Below are positions 43,541 to 53,227 of a stretch of DNA of 64,000 bases, in pieces. The first letter of the stretch is position 1, and every line of letters begins with the position of its first letter. The position numbers and the translations under genes were made by a program. Below the pieces are notes generated by a model. The model was given only the letters and a program-made list of their open reading frames with translations. It did no database searches and was not told the origin of the DNA. Source of the stretch: Streptomyces aquilus (lineage in GTDB: Bacteria > Actinomycetota > Actinomycetes > Streptomycetales > Streptomycetaceae); assembly GCF_003955715.1 (NCBI RefSeq), contig NZ_CP034463.1, forward strand, positions 2,108,001-2,172,000, read 5' to 3'.

Positions 43541-45694
43541 ATGACCGAGAACCGGGGCATCGCACATCTGGTGTGCGGGCGGCGGGCCAAGTGGGTCGTG
43601 CTGGTGCTGTGGCTGGTGCTGCTCTTCCTGACGGCACCTCTCGCCTCCAAGCTCACCGACGCCCAGGACAACGACGCCGCCTCCTGGCTGCCCGGCTCCG
43701 CCGAGTCCACCCAAGTCCTCCAGATCTCCGAGAACTTCAGGCCCGAGCAGATCCCCGCGGTCGTCATCTACGCGCGCGAGAGCGGCCTCACGGCCCAGGA
43801 CAAGGCGCAGATCCAGGAGGACGCCCGGCAGCTCAGGCAACTCCGCGACCACGGCGTCCGCGGCGCCGAGACCCGCGGCCCGGCCTACGACCGTGAGACG
43901 AACCCGCGGGCGGCACAGATCTACGTCCCCATCACACAGGACGAGAAGGGCTGGGAGGAGATCGCCCCCGCGGTCGACTCCATCCGGGACATCACCGGGA
44001 AGGGCGGCGCCGGCCTCGCCGTGCACGTCACGGGCCCGGGCGGCACCTCCGCGGACTTCTCCAAGGCCTTCGAGGGCATCGACTCCACGCTGCTGCTGTC
44101 CGCGATGGCCGTGGTGATCGTGATGCTCCTGATCACCTACCGCAGCCCGACCCTCCTGATCGTCCCCCTGCTGTCGGTGATCGCGGCCCTGTTCACCGCG
44201 CAGGCCTTCATCTACCTGCTGGCCGAGCACGCGGGCCTGACGGTCAACGGCCAGAGCGCGGGCATCCTCACGGTTCTCGTCTTCGGCGCGGGGACGGACT
44301 ACGCCCTGCTCCTGGTGGCCCGCTACCGGGAAGAACTACGTCGTCACGAGGACCGCCACGAGGCCATGGCCCTGGCGCTGCACCGGGCGGGCCCGGCGGT
44401 GATCGCGTCCGGCGCCACGGTCGTCCTGAGCATGCTGGTCCTGCTGGCCGCCGAGATGAACTCGACGCGAGGCCTCGGCCCGGTCGCCGCGATCGGCGTC
44501 GCGGTCGCGCTGCTGGCGATGATGACCCTGTTCCCCGCCCTGCTGGTGATCTGCGGCCGCTGGATCTTCTGGCCGGCGATCCCGCACTTCGGTTCGGCCG
44601 ACCCCACGGAGCGGGGCATCTGGGCGCGCACGGGCCGCCGTATCGCCCGCCGCCCCCGCATGATCTGGGGTGTCACGGCACTGGCCCTGGCGATCTGCTC
44701 CCTGGGCCTGATCCAGTTGCGCGCGGCGGGCATCAGCAACGCGGACGCGTTCACCGGCAAGCCCGACTCGATCGTCGGCCAGGAGGTCTCCGCGCGGTAC
44801 TTCCCGGCGGGCAGCGGCGACCCCTTGGTCATCGTCAGCAACCAGGCGCAGGCACGGCAGGTGGGCGAGGCCGTGGCCGGCACCCGAGGCGTCGTCCCCG
44901 CCTCACTGGGCCTGCCCCCGGGCACGAAACCCTCGTACGACGGCCAGGTGCTGTTCGAGGCGACGATGACCGCCCCGTCCGACAGCGAGGCCGCCAAACA
45001 GACGGTCGAACGCGTCCGTGACGCCGTCCACGCGATCCCGGACGCCGACGCCCAGGTGGGCGGCGGTACGGCGGCCCTGCTCGACATGGACAAGGCCACC
45101 GCCCATGACAACAAGCTGATCATCCCGCTCGTCCTGGTCGTGGTCATGCTGATCCTGTGCGCCCTGCTGCGGGCCCTGATCGCCCCGCTGCTGCTGGTCG
45201 GCACCGTGATCCTGTCGTTCGCGGCGGCCCTGGGGCTCAGCGCGCTCGCGTTCAGGTACGTGTTCGACTACGCGGGCGAGTCGACGGACTTCCCCTTGTT
45301 CGTCTTCGTCTTCCTGGTCGCCCTGGGCATCGACTACAACATCTTCCTCACGACCCGCATCCGCGAGGAGGCCGCCCGCCAGGGCACCCGCCCCGGCGTG
45401 GTGACCGGCCTCGCGGCAACCGGCGCGGTGATCACCTCGGCGGGCCTGGTCCTGGCCGGCACCTTCGCCGCCCTGGGCACACTCCCGATGGTCGCCTTCG
45501 CGGAGATCGGCTTCGCGGTGGCCCTGGGCATCATCCTGGACACGTTCGTGGTGCGGTCGGTGCTGGTGACGTCGCTGTTCCTCGACGCGGGGTCGAAGGT
45601 GTGGTGGCCGCACCGGCTGTCGAAGGAGGACGGGGGCGCAACGCCCCCAGGGGCGCGGGGAACTGCGCGACAAGCCACATCGAACCCGCACTGA
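43541..45694 (+). CDS. MMPL-family RND transporter
   Basis: A 717-residue exporter with twelve predicted helices in two halves. Helix 1 is KWVVLVLWLVLLFLTAPLASKL. A large extracytoplasmic loop follows (to about 190), then five clustered helices with LVFGAGTDYALLLVARYREELRRHEDRHEAM, the MMPL proton-relay Asp-Tyr motif. This is repeated in the second half as FLVALGIDYNIFLTTRIREEAARQG. Typical cargo is a lipid or secondary metabolite. The last residues (GGATPPGARGTARQATSNPH) are coded by a hairpin and a dispersed repeat, an odd C-terminal extension. ATG 43541 has GGGGG upstream. Confidence 0.93.
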   Translation: MTENRGIAHLVCGRRAKWVVLVLWLVLLFLTAPLASKLTDAQDNDAASWLPGSAESTQVLQISENFRPEQIPAVVIYARESGLTAQDKAQIQEDARQLRQLRDHGVRGAETRGPAYDRETNPRAAQIYVPITQDEKGWEEIAPAVDSIRDITGKGGAGLAVHVTGPGGTSADFSKAFEGIDSTLLLSAMAVVIVMLLITYRSPTLLIVPLLSVIAALFTAQAFIYLLAEHAGLTVNGQSAGILTVLVFGAGTDYALLLVARYREELRRHEDRHEAMALALHRAGPAVIASGATVVLSMLVLLAAEMNSTRGLGPVAAIGVAVALLAMMTLFPALLVICGRWIFWPAIPHFGSADPTERGIWARTGRRIARRPRMIWGVTALALAICSLGLIQLRAAGISNADAFTGKPDSIVGQEVSARYFPAGSGDPLVIVSNQAQARQVGEAVAGTRGVVPASLGLPPGTKPSYDGQVLFEATMTAPSDSEAAKQTVERVRDAVHAIPDADAQVGGGTAALLDMDKATAHDNKLIIPLVLVVVMLILCALLRALIAPLLLVGTVILSFAAALGLSALAFRYVFDYAGESTDFPLFVFVFLVALGIDYNIFLTTRIREEAARQGTRPGVVTGLAATGAVITSAGLVLAGTFAALGTLPMVAFAEIGFAVALGIILDTFVVRSVLVTSLFLDAGSKVWWPHRLSKEDGGATPPGARGTARQATSNPH
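45632..45670. repeat. Hairpin plus dispersed 3'-end repeat, copy 2
   Basis: GGGGGCG-CAA-CGCCCCC (45632-45648) is directly followed by the 21-base repeat GGGGCGCGGGGAACTGCGCG plus A (45650-45670), identical to 37131-37151. Here the element lies inside the MMPL reading frame and supplies its last residues. Confidence 0.75.
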
Positions 45695-45710
45695 CCCGAC
45701 GGCCCGAGCC

Positions 45711-45770
45711 CTACGGCGCTGTCTTCCTACGGCCGTCTTCCTACGGCTGTCGTCCTACGGCGCTGTCTTC
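45711..45770. repeat. Four tandem copies of the rsmB tail
   Basis: Units of 16, 14, 14 and 16 bases (45711-45726, 45727-45740, 45741-45754, 45755-45770) share CTACGGC...GTCTTC or GTCGTC. The last contains the rsmB C-terminal codons and its stop (CTA at 45755-45757), so each copy carries the same TAG stop triplet on the minus strand. Confidence 0.8.
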
Positions 45771-47185
45771 CGAATCAGCGCCAAATACATCGCATCGGTC
45801 CCATGCACATGAGGCCACAACTGCACATCAGGCCCCTCACCCAGCTCGGGCACCCCCGGCAGCAAAGGCCGCGCGTCGATCAACTCGGCGTCCGGCACCT
45901 GTTTGAGCACGTCCTGCACCACGGCCCGAGTCTCGGCGAGGTGAGGCGAACACGTGGCGTACCCGACCACCCCACCCACCCGCACGGAGTCGAGCGCGGT
46001 CCGCAACAGCCCCCGCTGCAACGGCCCGAACCCCTCAAGGTCCTCAGGCCGCCGACGCCACCGCGCCTCGGGCCGCCGCCGCAACGCCCCCAGCCCGGTG
46101 CACGGCACATCCATCAGCACCCGGTCGAAACTCCCGGCCCGCCACGGCGGCTGCGTACCGTCCGCGGCGATGACCTGGTACGGCCCGGGGTTCCCGGCCA
46201 GCGCCTTGGCCACGAGCCCCGCCCGGTGCGGCTGCTTCTCGGAGGCGAGGAGCATGGCCCCCCGCTCGGCGGCCAGCGCACCGAGCAGCGCGGCCTTGCC
46301 TCCCGGCCCGGCACACCCGTCGAGCCACTTCTCGTCCGGCCCGTCGAGCGGCGCGTTGGCCAGGGCGATGGCCACCAGCTGGCTGCCCTCGTCCTGCACC
46401 CCGGCCCGACCGTCCCGCACGGCCTCGATGGCACCGGGCTCGCCGCCCTCGGCCAGCCGTACGGCATAGGGCGACCAGCGCCCGGCGACGGCGGCCTCCT
46501 CCCGCAGCAGCTCCTCTGTGGTGGCCCGCCCGGGCCGGGCGACGAGCGTCACCTCGGGCCGTTCGTTGTCGGCGGCGAGCAGCGCCTCGATGCCCGCGCG
46601 CCCACCCCCGAGGGAGTCCCAGAGCGCGGACACGACCCACCGCGGATGCGAGTGCACGACGGCCAGATGATCCTCGGGATCGTCGTCGTAAGGCGGCGCT
46701 ACCTTGGCGACCCACCCCTCCAGATCGTCCTGCGCGACCTTCCGCAGCACGGCGTTGACGAACTTGGCCCGTCCGTCGCCCAGCACGACCCGGGCGAGCT
46801 CGACGGACGCGGACACGGCGGCATGCGTGGGAATCCGGGTCCCGAGCAGCTGATGCACCCCGAGGCTCAGCACGTCCAGCACCGGTGGGTCGACCTCACG
46901 CAGCGGCCGGTCGATGCACGCGGAGATGACGGCGTCGTACGTCCCCTGCCGCCGCAGTGTCCCGTAGACCAGCTCGGTCGCGAGCGCGGCGTCACGCCCG
47001 TCGAACTTGTCGGGACCCTCCTTCTCCCGCGCCTTGCGCAGCAGCGGCGGCAGTACGAGGTTGGCGTACGCGTCCCGCTCGTCCACGGCCCGCAGGGCCT
47101 CGAAGGCGAGGATGCGGACGGGGTCCTTCTTGGGCCGACGGTAGGGCTTGCCGGACGTGCCGGGCCGACGGGGCTGGTCGCTCAC
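45755..47185 (-). CDS. rsmB: 16S rRNA (cytosine-967, C5)-methyltransferase
   Basis: A 476-residue RsmB/Fmu. A basic Pro-rich start (RPGTSGKPYRRPKKDPVRILAFEAL) leads to a NusB-like RNA-binding domain (about 30-160), then the Rossmann methyltransferase domain. AdoMet and catalytic motifs are LDGCAGPGGKAALLGAL (motif I), LMDVPCTGLGALRRRPEARWRR (motif IV with the first Cys) and GYATCSPHLAETRAVVQDVL (motif VI with the nucleophilic Cys). It methylates C967 in the 30S subunit. The GTG at 47183-47185 follows GGAG. It is downstream of fmt in the same direction, the usual def/fmt/rsmB order. Confidence 0.95.
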   Translation of the reverse strand: MSDQPRRPGTSGKPYRRPKKDPVRILAFEALRAVDERDAYANLVLPPLLRKAREKEGPDKFDGRDAALATELVYGTLRRQGTYDAVISACIDRPLREVDPPVLDVLSLGVHQLLGTRIPTHAAVSASVELARVVLGDGRAKFVNAVLRKVAQDDLEGWVAKVAPPYDDDPEDHLAVVHSHPRWVVSALWDSLGGGRAGIEALLAADNERPEVTLVARPGRATTEELLREEAAVAGRWSPYAVRLAEGGEPGAIEAVRDGRAGVQDEGSQLVAIALANAPLDGPDEKWLDGCAGPGGKAALLGALAAERGAMLLASEKQPHRAGLVAKALAGNPGPYQVIAADGTQPPWRAGSFDRVLMDVPCTGLGALRRRPEARWRRRPEDLEGFGPLQRGLLRTALDSVRVGGVVGYATCSPHLAETRAVVQDVLKQVPDAELIDARPLLPGVPELGEGPDVQLWPHVHGTDAMYLALIRKTAP

Positions 47186-47249
47186 GAAAAAGGTGCTCCG
47201 GATGTGTGGAAGGAATACGCACCAAGCGTACGTCCCCCACGTCGGCGCG

Positions 47250-48182
47250 CTAGCGGCCGACGACCTCTCCCTCACCGATGCGCACCCCGCGCGCCCAGTC
47301 GGCGGCCCGCATCGGCTTCTTGCCCTGCGCCTGCACCCACAGCAGCTCGACGGCGTAGGAACCGGTGCCGACATGGACGCTGTTCTTGCCGACGGCCAGC
47401 TGCCCCGGCGCGAGGTCGGTCCGCTCGGGCACGGGCGTGACCTGGATGAGCTTGAGCCGCTCACCCCGGAAGACGGTCCAGGCACCGGGAGCGGGCGTGC
47501 ACCCGCGCACGACGCGGTCGACGCGCAGCGCCGGAGTGGCCCAGTCCACCAACGCGTCCTCGACGGTGATCTTCGGTGCGAGCGTGATGCCCTCGTTCGG
47601 CTGCGGTACGGCCTTCAGGGTGCCGTCCTCGATGCCGTCCATGGTCGCGGCGAGCAGCCCGGCACCGGCGAAGGCGAGCCGGGTGAGCAGGTCACCGCTG
47701 GTGTCGGTGGCGCGGATCTCCTCGGTGACCGTGCCGTACACGGGACCGGAGTCGAGCCCTTCCTCGATGAGGAAGGTGGAGGCGCCGGTGATCTCGTCGC
47801 CCGCCATGATGGAGTGCTGCACGGGCGCGGCCCCACGCCAGGCGGGCAGCAGCGAGAAGTGCAGGTTGACCCAGCCGTGGGCGGGGACGTCGAGGGCGAC
47901 GCGGGGCAGCAGGGCGCCGTAGGCGACGACAGGGCAGCAGTCGGGCGCGATCTGCCTCAACCGCTCCAGAAACTCCGGGTCCCGCGGCTTGAGGGGCTTC
48001 AGCACCTCGATGCCCGCCTCCTCCGCCCGCTCCGCGACCGGGCTCGCGACCATCCTCCGCCCCCGCCCGGCGGGCGCGTCGGGCCGCGTGACGACAGCGG
48101 CCACCTCGTGCCGCCCGGAGGCGAGGAGAGCGTCCAGGGCGGGAACGGCGACTTCGGGGGTACCGGCGAAGACGAGCTTCAT
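47250..48182 (-). CDS. fmt: Methionyl-tRNA formyltransferase
   Basis: A 310-residue enzyme that formylates initiator Met-tRNA from 10-formyl-THF. The N-terminal Rossmann domain opens [42 protein letters not shown] and contains the catalytic block [33 protein letters not shown] (Asn/His and the SLLPxxRG tetrahydrofolate signature). The C-terminal beta-barrel (about 205-310) binds tRNA. ATG 48180-48182. It leads directly to rsmB (gap 64 bases). Confidence 0.97.
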   Translation of the reverse strand: MKLVFAGTPEVAVPALDALLASGRHEVAAVVTRPDAPAGRGRRMVASPVAERAEEAGIEVLKPLKPRDPEFLERLRQIAPDCCPVVAYGALLPRVALDVPAHGWVNLHFSLLPAWRGAAPVQHSIMAGDEITGASTFLIEEGLDSGPVYGTVTEEIRATDTSGDLLTRLAFAGAGLLAATMDGIEDGTLKAVPQPNEGITLAPKITVEDALVDWATPALRVDRVVRGCTPAPGAWTVFRGERLKLIQVTPVPERTDLAPGQLAVGKNSVHVGTGSYAVELLWVQAQGKKPMRAADWARGVRIGEGEVVGR

Positions 48183-48238
48183 GGGTGGGTTGGGGCCTCT
48201 CGGGCGAGCGGATGACCGGGCAGCGCCCAAGTCTATGA

Positions 48239-49045
<807 letters not shown>

Positions 49046-49059
49046 CCCTCCACATCCCC

Positions 49060-49088
49060 CTGCCCTCCCGAACCTCTCGGGAGGGCAG
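49060..49088 (+). terminator. 12-bp hairpin terminator after the HTH gene
   Basis: CTGCCCTCCCGA and TCGGGAGGGCAG pair perfectly around a 5-base loop, 15 bases after the stop at 49045. No T-tract. Confidence 0.85.
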
Positions 49089-49192
49089 CCGCATACCTGC
49101 CTCCTGGAGCAGGCCACGCACCGCCCGCACCCCGCACAACCCACGGCACCGCCGCCGAGCACCACGAACGGCTCGCACAACTCACAACTCGC

Positions 49193-49240
49193 CCCGCACC
49201 CGCACCCGCACCCGCACCCGCACCCGCACCCGCACCCGCA
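49193..49240. repeat. (CCCGCA)8 microsatellite
   Basis: Eight perfect hexamers end 9 bases before the priA stop codon (49250) in the convergent gap. The hexamer is a multiple of three, so slippage would stay in frame if a transcript read through; here it is noncoding. Confidence 0.9.
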
Positions 49241-49249
49241 AACAGCCCG

Positions 49250-51409
49250 TCACCCAATATCCGGCGGATCAACCCGCACCCGCACAGCAACCTCCCCCCC
49301 AACCCCCCCACGAGCCATCCGCGCAGCCTGTGCAGCCTTGAGCGCAGCAGCCAACGCCGCCCCCCTCCCCGGCGGCACCCGAATCAACGCCCGCTCCCAC
49401 CGCTCCCCCACCGGCGGCGCCCCCACCCGCCGAGCCCCCCTCACCGCGGTGACCGGCAACGGCACAGGCCCCAACACCTCAGCCTCCCCCGGCAGTTCCA
49501 CCGCTCCCAGAAACGCCGCAACCCCCTCCGGCGGCCCGGAGACCGCCGCCATCCGCGACACCGGGGGAAACCCCAACTCGGCCCGCTCCGACAGCTCCCG
49601 CACCGCATGCCCGACGGGATCCCACCGCACCAACGCCTGCACAGGCCGCAACGTCGGCTCGGCAACGACGACCACGGTCCCCCCAGCCCCCTGCGGCCGC
49701 ACCAACGCCGCCGCCGCGATCCACCGCCGCAACGCGTCCTCACCGGCCCGCAGATCGGGCCGCCCGAGCATGGCCCACCCATCGAGCAGCAAGGCCGCCG
49801 CATACCCGCCCTCGGCGACCGGCTCGGCCCCCGGCGTGCTCACCACCAGCGCGGGCGCCCCCGGCACGGTGTCCAGCACATGCTCCCGCCCGGACGTCCG
49901 CACCGGCACCGCAGGAAACGCCCGCCCCAGTTCCTCCGCGGTCCGCCGGGCCCCCACGACCTGGGCGCGCAGCCGAAAACCACCACACTCAGGACAGTGC
50001 CAGGCGGCTTCTTCCTGTCCGCACCACCCACACTTCAGTGCGTCCACACCCTCCTGCCCCTCCAAGGGCCCCGAACAGTGCCGACATCGAGCAGGCGCCC
50101 GGCAGTTGGCACAGGCCATGCGCGGCACGTACCCCCGCCGAGGCACCTGCACGAGCACCGGCCCCTGCCGCAACCCGTCCCGAACGGCCTGCCAGGCGAG
50201 CGTCGGCAACCGGGCGGCGCGGGCGGCCTCGTCCCGCGCGAGATCCCCGTCCCCCACGGTCCGTACCAGCGGCGCAGCCCCCCGCACCTGCTCCCGCGAG
50301 GCGACGAGCGGCCGCGCCCACCCGGTCTCGACGAGCTGCGCCGCCTCCACGGTGCAACTCCAGCTCCCCAGCAGAAACCCGCACTTGTCCTGAGCGGCCC
50401 GCAGCAACAGCACTTCCCGCGCATGGGGCTGCGGCGCATGCGGCTCGCTGTGGCTGTCGTCCCCGTCGTCCCACAGCACGACCAGCCCGAGGTCCCGCAC
50501 GGGGGCGAACATGGCGGCCCGCGTCCCCACCACGGCCCGCACACTGCCCCGCCGCACGGCGAGCCACTCCCGATACCGCTTCTCGGGCCCGGCATCGGCG
50601 GTGAGCACGGCATGCCGCCCTTGCCCCAGCAAGGCGGTCAGCGCGGCATCGACACGTGCGACGGCCCGCCCGTCGGGCAGGACGACAAGGGCCCCCCGCC
50701 CCGAGGCCAGCGTCGCACCGACAACCCGAGCAATCTCCTCGCTCCACTCCCCCCCAGGAAGTGCATTCCACACAGCCCGCGGCGAACCCCCGCTCGCCAG
50801 CGCCTCCAGAAACGCGCCCCCATGCTCGTACCGCGCCCAGGACCCCACCTCGGGCACCGCAGGCGGCGGCAACGGCGCAGGCGAGGGCCTCTGCTCGGCC
50901 CGCGCACTGCGCGGCGGCACGGCGAGCTGCAGCACATCGGCAAGGCTCCCGGCATACCGGTCGGCGACAGCACGGGCCAGCCCGAGCAGCTCCTCACTCA
51001 GCACAGGTTCAGGCGACACGACCTGCGCCAAGGCGGCCAGCGGCCCCGAGTAATCGGTCTCGGCGACCCGCTCGACGAGAAACCCGTCGATCAGCCCCCC
51101 ACCCTCACGCCGCCCGTCCCGCACTCGCCCCCGCCCGGCCCCGAACCGCACCCGAACCCGCACCCCGGGCTGAGCCTCGGCGTCGAGCTCCTCCGGTACC
51201 GCGTAGTCGAAGTACCGATCCAGATGCAGCACACCTTTGTCGACCAGCACCCGAGCGACAGGCAGCTCCTTCGCGAGCGCGGCCCCCCGCCAGGTCCGCG
51301 GCTTCGCCCGCGGTACCTCAGCCTTCCGCACACTCTCCCGAATCAACGCAAGCTGCTCAGGCGGCGCCCCCTCACCCCGCCCACCATCCCGCTCATCTCC
51401 GCTGCTCAC
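49250..51409 (-). CDS. priA: Primosomal protein N' (PriA-like), helicase motifs degenerate
   Basis: A 719-residue actinobacterial PriA. The N-terminal 3' DNA-binding domain (ARVLVDKGVLHLDRYFDYAVPEELDAEAQPGVRVRVRFG) and the zinc region with eight Cys (CANCRAPARCRHC, CGWCGQEEAAWHCPEC) are intact. The ATPase signatures are not: where Walker A (GxTGSGKT) is expected there is ALPGGEWSEEIARVV, and the DEEH box is WDDGDDSH. This loss is normal for actinobacterial PriA and implies a role in replication-restart loading without helicase activity. The start is taken as GTG 51407-51409; alternatives upstream are weak. Confidence 0.9.
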   Translation of the reverse strand: MSSGDERDGGRGEGAPPEQLALIRESVRKAEVPRAKPRTWRGAALAKELPVARVLVDKGVLHLDRYFDYAVPEELDAEAQPGVRVRVRFGAGRGRVRDGRREGGGLIDGFLVERVAETDYSGPLAALAQVVSPEPVLSEELLGLARAVADRYAGSLADVLQLAVPPRSARAEQRPSPAPLPPPAVPEVGSWARYEHGGAFLEALASGGSPRAVWNALPGGEWSEEIARVVGATLASGRGALVVLPDGRAVARVDAALTALLGQGRHAVLTADAGPEKRYREWLAVRRGSVRAVVGTRAAMFAPVRDLGLVVLWDDGDDSHSEPHAPQPHAREVLLLRAAQDKCGFLLGSWSCTVEAAQLVETGWARPLVASREQVRGAAPLVRTVGDGDLARDEAARAARLPTLAWQAVRDGLRQGPVLVQVPRRGYVPRMACANCRAPARCRHCSGPLEGQEGVDALKCGWCGQEEAAWHCPECGGFRLRAQVVGARRTAEELGRAFPAVPVRTSGREHVLDTVPGAPALVVSTPGAEPVAEGGYAAALLLDGWAMLGRPDLRAGEDALRRWIAAAALVRPQGAGGTVVVVAEPTLRPVQALVRWDPVGHAVRELSERAELGFPPVSRMAAVSGPPEGVAAFLGAVELPGEAEVLGPVPLPVTAVRGARRVGAPPVGERWERALIRVPPGRGAALAAALKAAQAARMARGGVGGEVAVRVRVDPPDIG

Positions 51410-51488
51410 GCAAGCATTCTTACCAAACCCCACTGACATCCGACGGCGCCCAGCCCTCCGACGACCACCCGCCCGCGACTCCACGGAG

Positions 51489-51716
51489 ATCACCGACAAC
51501 CGATCCCGCATCAGCCTGCCCAGCGCCGAGGACGACTACGATTTCCGGTTCTCGGCCACGGTCCGCCGGCGCCCGCTGAATGTCCCGGCCAACGCCCCGG
51601 TGGTCAACTCGGCCGACCCGGCGATCGAGGCGGTCCTCGACGGCTTCGGAGCTTCCCCATACGAGGACGGCCCCGACGACTTCACCACGTTCCCGCCCGG
51701 CGAGCCCTCCGCATAA
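51489..51716 (+). pseudogene. Remnant of a streptomycete hypothetical gene
   Basis: An open stretch without a start or ribosome site reads ITDNRSRISLPSAEDDYDF then RFSATVRRRPLN, and ends VNSADPAIEAVLDGFGASP...FPPGEPSA. The block ISLPSAEDDYDFxFSATVRW is one I know from much longer streptomycete proteins of unknown role; here only about 75 codons remain and both ends are missing. It sits in the gap between divergent-ended priA and metK, and probably degenerated after deletion. From 51410 to 51488 nothing else is seen. Confidence 0.5.
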
Positions 51717-51723
51717 GAAACGC

Positions 51724-51758
51724 CGAGGCCCGGCGTCCCGAAGGGACGCCGGGCCTCG
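51724..51758 (-). terminator. 16-bp terminator of metK
   Basis: CGAGGCCCGGCGTCCC and GGGACGCCGGGCCTCG pair perfectly around GAA, 22-56 bases beyond the metK stop (51780). On the minus strand it is followed by GCGTTTCTT, giving a short T-run. Confidence 0.9.
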
Positions 51759-51779
51759 AAAACTCTCGGAAGCCGAGCC

Positions 51780-52988
51780 TTAAAGCCCCGCAGCCTTCCG
51801 CAGTGCCTCCACCCGGTCCGTCTTCTCCCACGTGAAGTCGGGCAGCTCACGGCCGAAGTGGCCGTACGCCGCCGTCTGGGCGTAGATCGGGCGGAGCAGG
51901 TCCAGGTCGCGGATGATCGCGGCCGGGCGGAGGTCGAAGACCTCGTCGATGGCCTTCTCGATCTTCTCGGCCTCGACCTTGGCGGTGCCGAAGGTCTCCA
52001 CGAAGAGACCGACCGGCTCGGCCTTGCCGATCGCGTACGCGACCTGCACCTCGCAGCGGGAGGCGAGGCCCGCCGCGACGACGTTCTTGGCGACCCAGCG
52101 CATCGCGTACGCGGCGGAGCGGTCGACCTTGGACGGGTCCTTGCCGGAGAAGGCGCCGCCACCGTGGCGGGCCATGCCGCCGTAGGTGTCGATGATGATC
52201 TTGCGGCCGGTGAGGCCGGCGTCGCCCATCGGGCCGCCGATCTCGAAGCGGCCGGTCGGGTTGACCAGCAGGCGGTAGCCCTCGGTCTCCAGCTTGATGC
52301 CCTCGTCGAGGAGCGCCTTCAGCTCCGGCTCCACCACGAACTCGCGGATGTCGGGGGCCAGCAGGGACTCCAGGTCGATGTCCGACGCGTGCTGCGAGGA
52401 GACCACGACCGTGTCGAGGCGGACGGCCTTGTCACCGTCGTACTCGATGGTGACCTGCGTCTTGCCGTCGGGGCGCAGGTAGGGGATCGTGCCGTTCTTG
52501 CGGACCTCGGACAGACGGTTCGACAGACGGTGCGCCAGGAAGATCGGCAGCGGCATCAGCGTCGGCGTCTCGTCGGTCGCGTAGCCGAACATCAGGCCCT
52601 GGTCGCCGGCGCCCTGCTTGTCCAGCTCGTCCTCGTCGCCCTCGACGCGGGACTCGTAGGCGGTGTCGACGCCCTGGGCGATGTCGGGGGACTGCGAGCC
52701 GATCGACACGGACACGCCACAAGAAGCGCCGTCGAAGCCCTTCTTGGAGGAGTCGTAACCGATCGCGAGGATCTTGTCCCGCACCAGCTGCGGGATCGGG
52801 GCGTACGCCTTGGTGGTGACCTCACCGGCCACGTGCACCAGGCCGGTCGTGATCAGGGTCTCGACCGCGACCCGAGAGGTCGGGTCCTCGCGCAGGAGCG
52901 CGTCGAGAATGGTGTCGCTGATCTGGTCAGCGATCTTGTCGGGGTGACCCTCGGTCACGGACTCCGAGGTGAAGAGACGACGGGACAC
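51780..52988 (-). CDS. metK: S-adenosylmethionine synthetase
   Basis: A 402-residue enzyme making AdoMet from Met and ATP. Family signatures: [26 protein letters not shown] (ATP/metal His-Asp), [24 protein letters not shown], and [28 protein letters not shown] (the P-loop-like GGGAFSGKD). Start at GTG 52986-52988 behind AGGGAG; the open frame to 53084 is upstream sequence. No SAM riboswitch is visible in the 240 bases before it. AdoMet levels influence streptomycete antibiotic production. Confidence 0.97.
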   Translation of the reverse strand: MSRRLFTSESVTEGHPDKIADQISDTILDALLREDPTSRVAVETLITTGLVHVAGEVTTKAYAPIPQLVRDKILAIGYDSSKKGFDGASCGVSVSIGSQSPDIAQGVDTAYESRVEGDEDELDKQGAGDQGLMFGYATDETPTLMPLPIFLAHRLSNRLSEVRKNGTIPYLRPDGKTQVTIEYDGDKAVRLDTVVVSSQHASDIDLESLLAPDIREFVVEPELKALLDEGIKLETEGYRLLVNPTGRFEIGGPMGDAGLTGRKIIIDTYGGMARHGGGAFSGKDPSKVDRSAAYAMRWVAKNVVAAGLASRCEVQVAYAIGKAEPVGLFVETFGTAKVEAEKIEKAIDEVFDLRPAAIIRDLDLLRPIYAQTAAYGHFGRELPDFTWEKTDRVEALRKAAGL

Positions 52989-53227
52989 AACGCTCCCTGA
53001 GGTTGCAGCGGCTGCTGGCTGATCATTGGCGGACGGGACGGGGGCTGCGCCCGGCATCGTCCGAGAACAGTTTATCGGTCGCACTCGGCCACGGGCTCAC
53101 CCGTCTCGATTCTCGGGGGCACTGTGACCTGCGGCACGGGCATTCTGCCCAATGTCGAGCGAGCTTGGCCAGGGCCGCCACGCCTCAAATACTGAGGTTC
53201 GAGTGCGCTGTGAAGTGAATGCAACAT

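Noticed and set aside
52989..53227. SAM riboswitch before metK
   Set aside because: No SAM-I, SAM-II or SAM-IV core is visible; only a 5-bp palindrome CCTCA/TGAGG near 53185.
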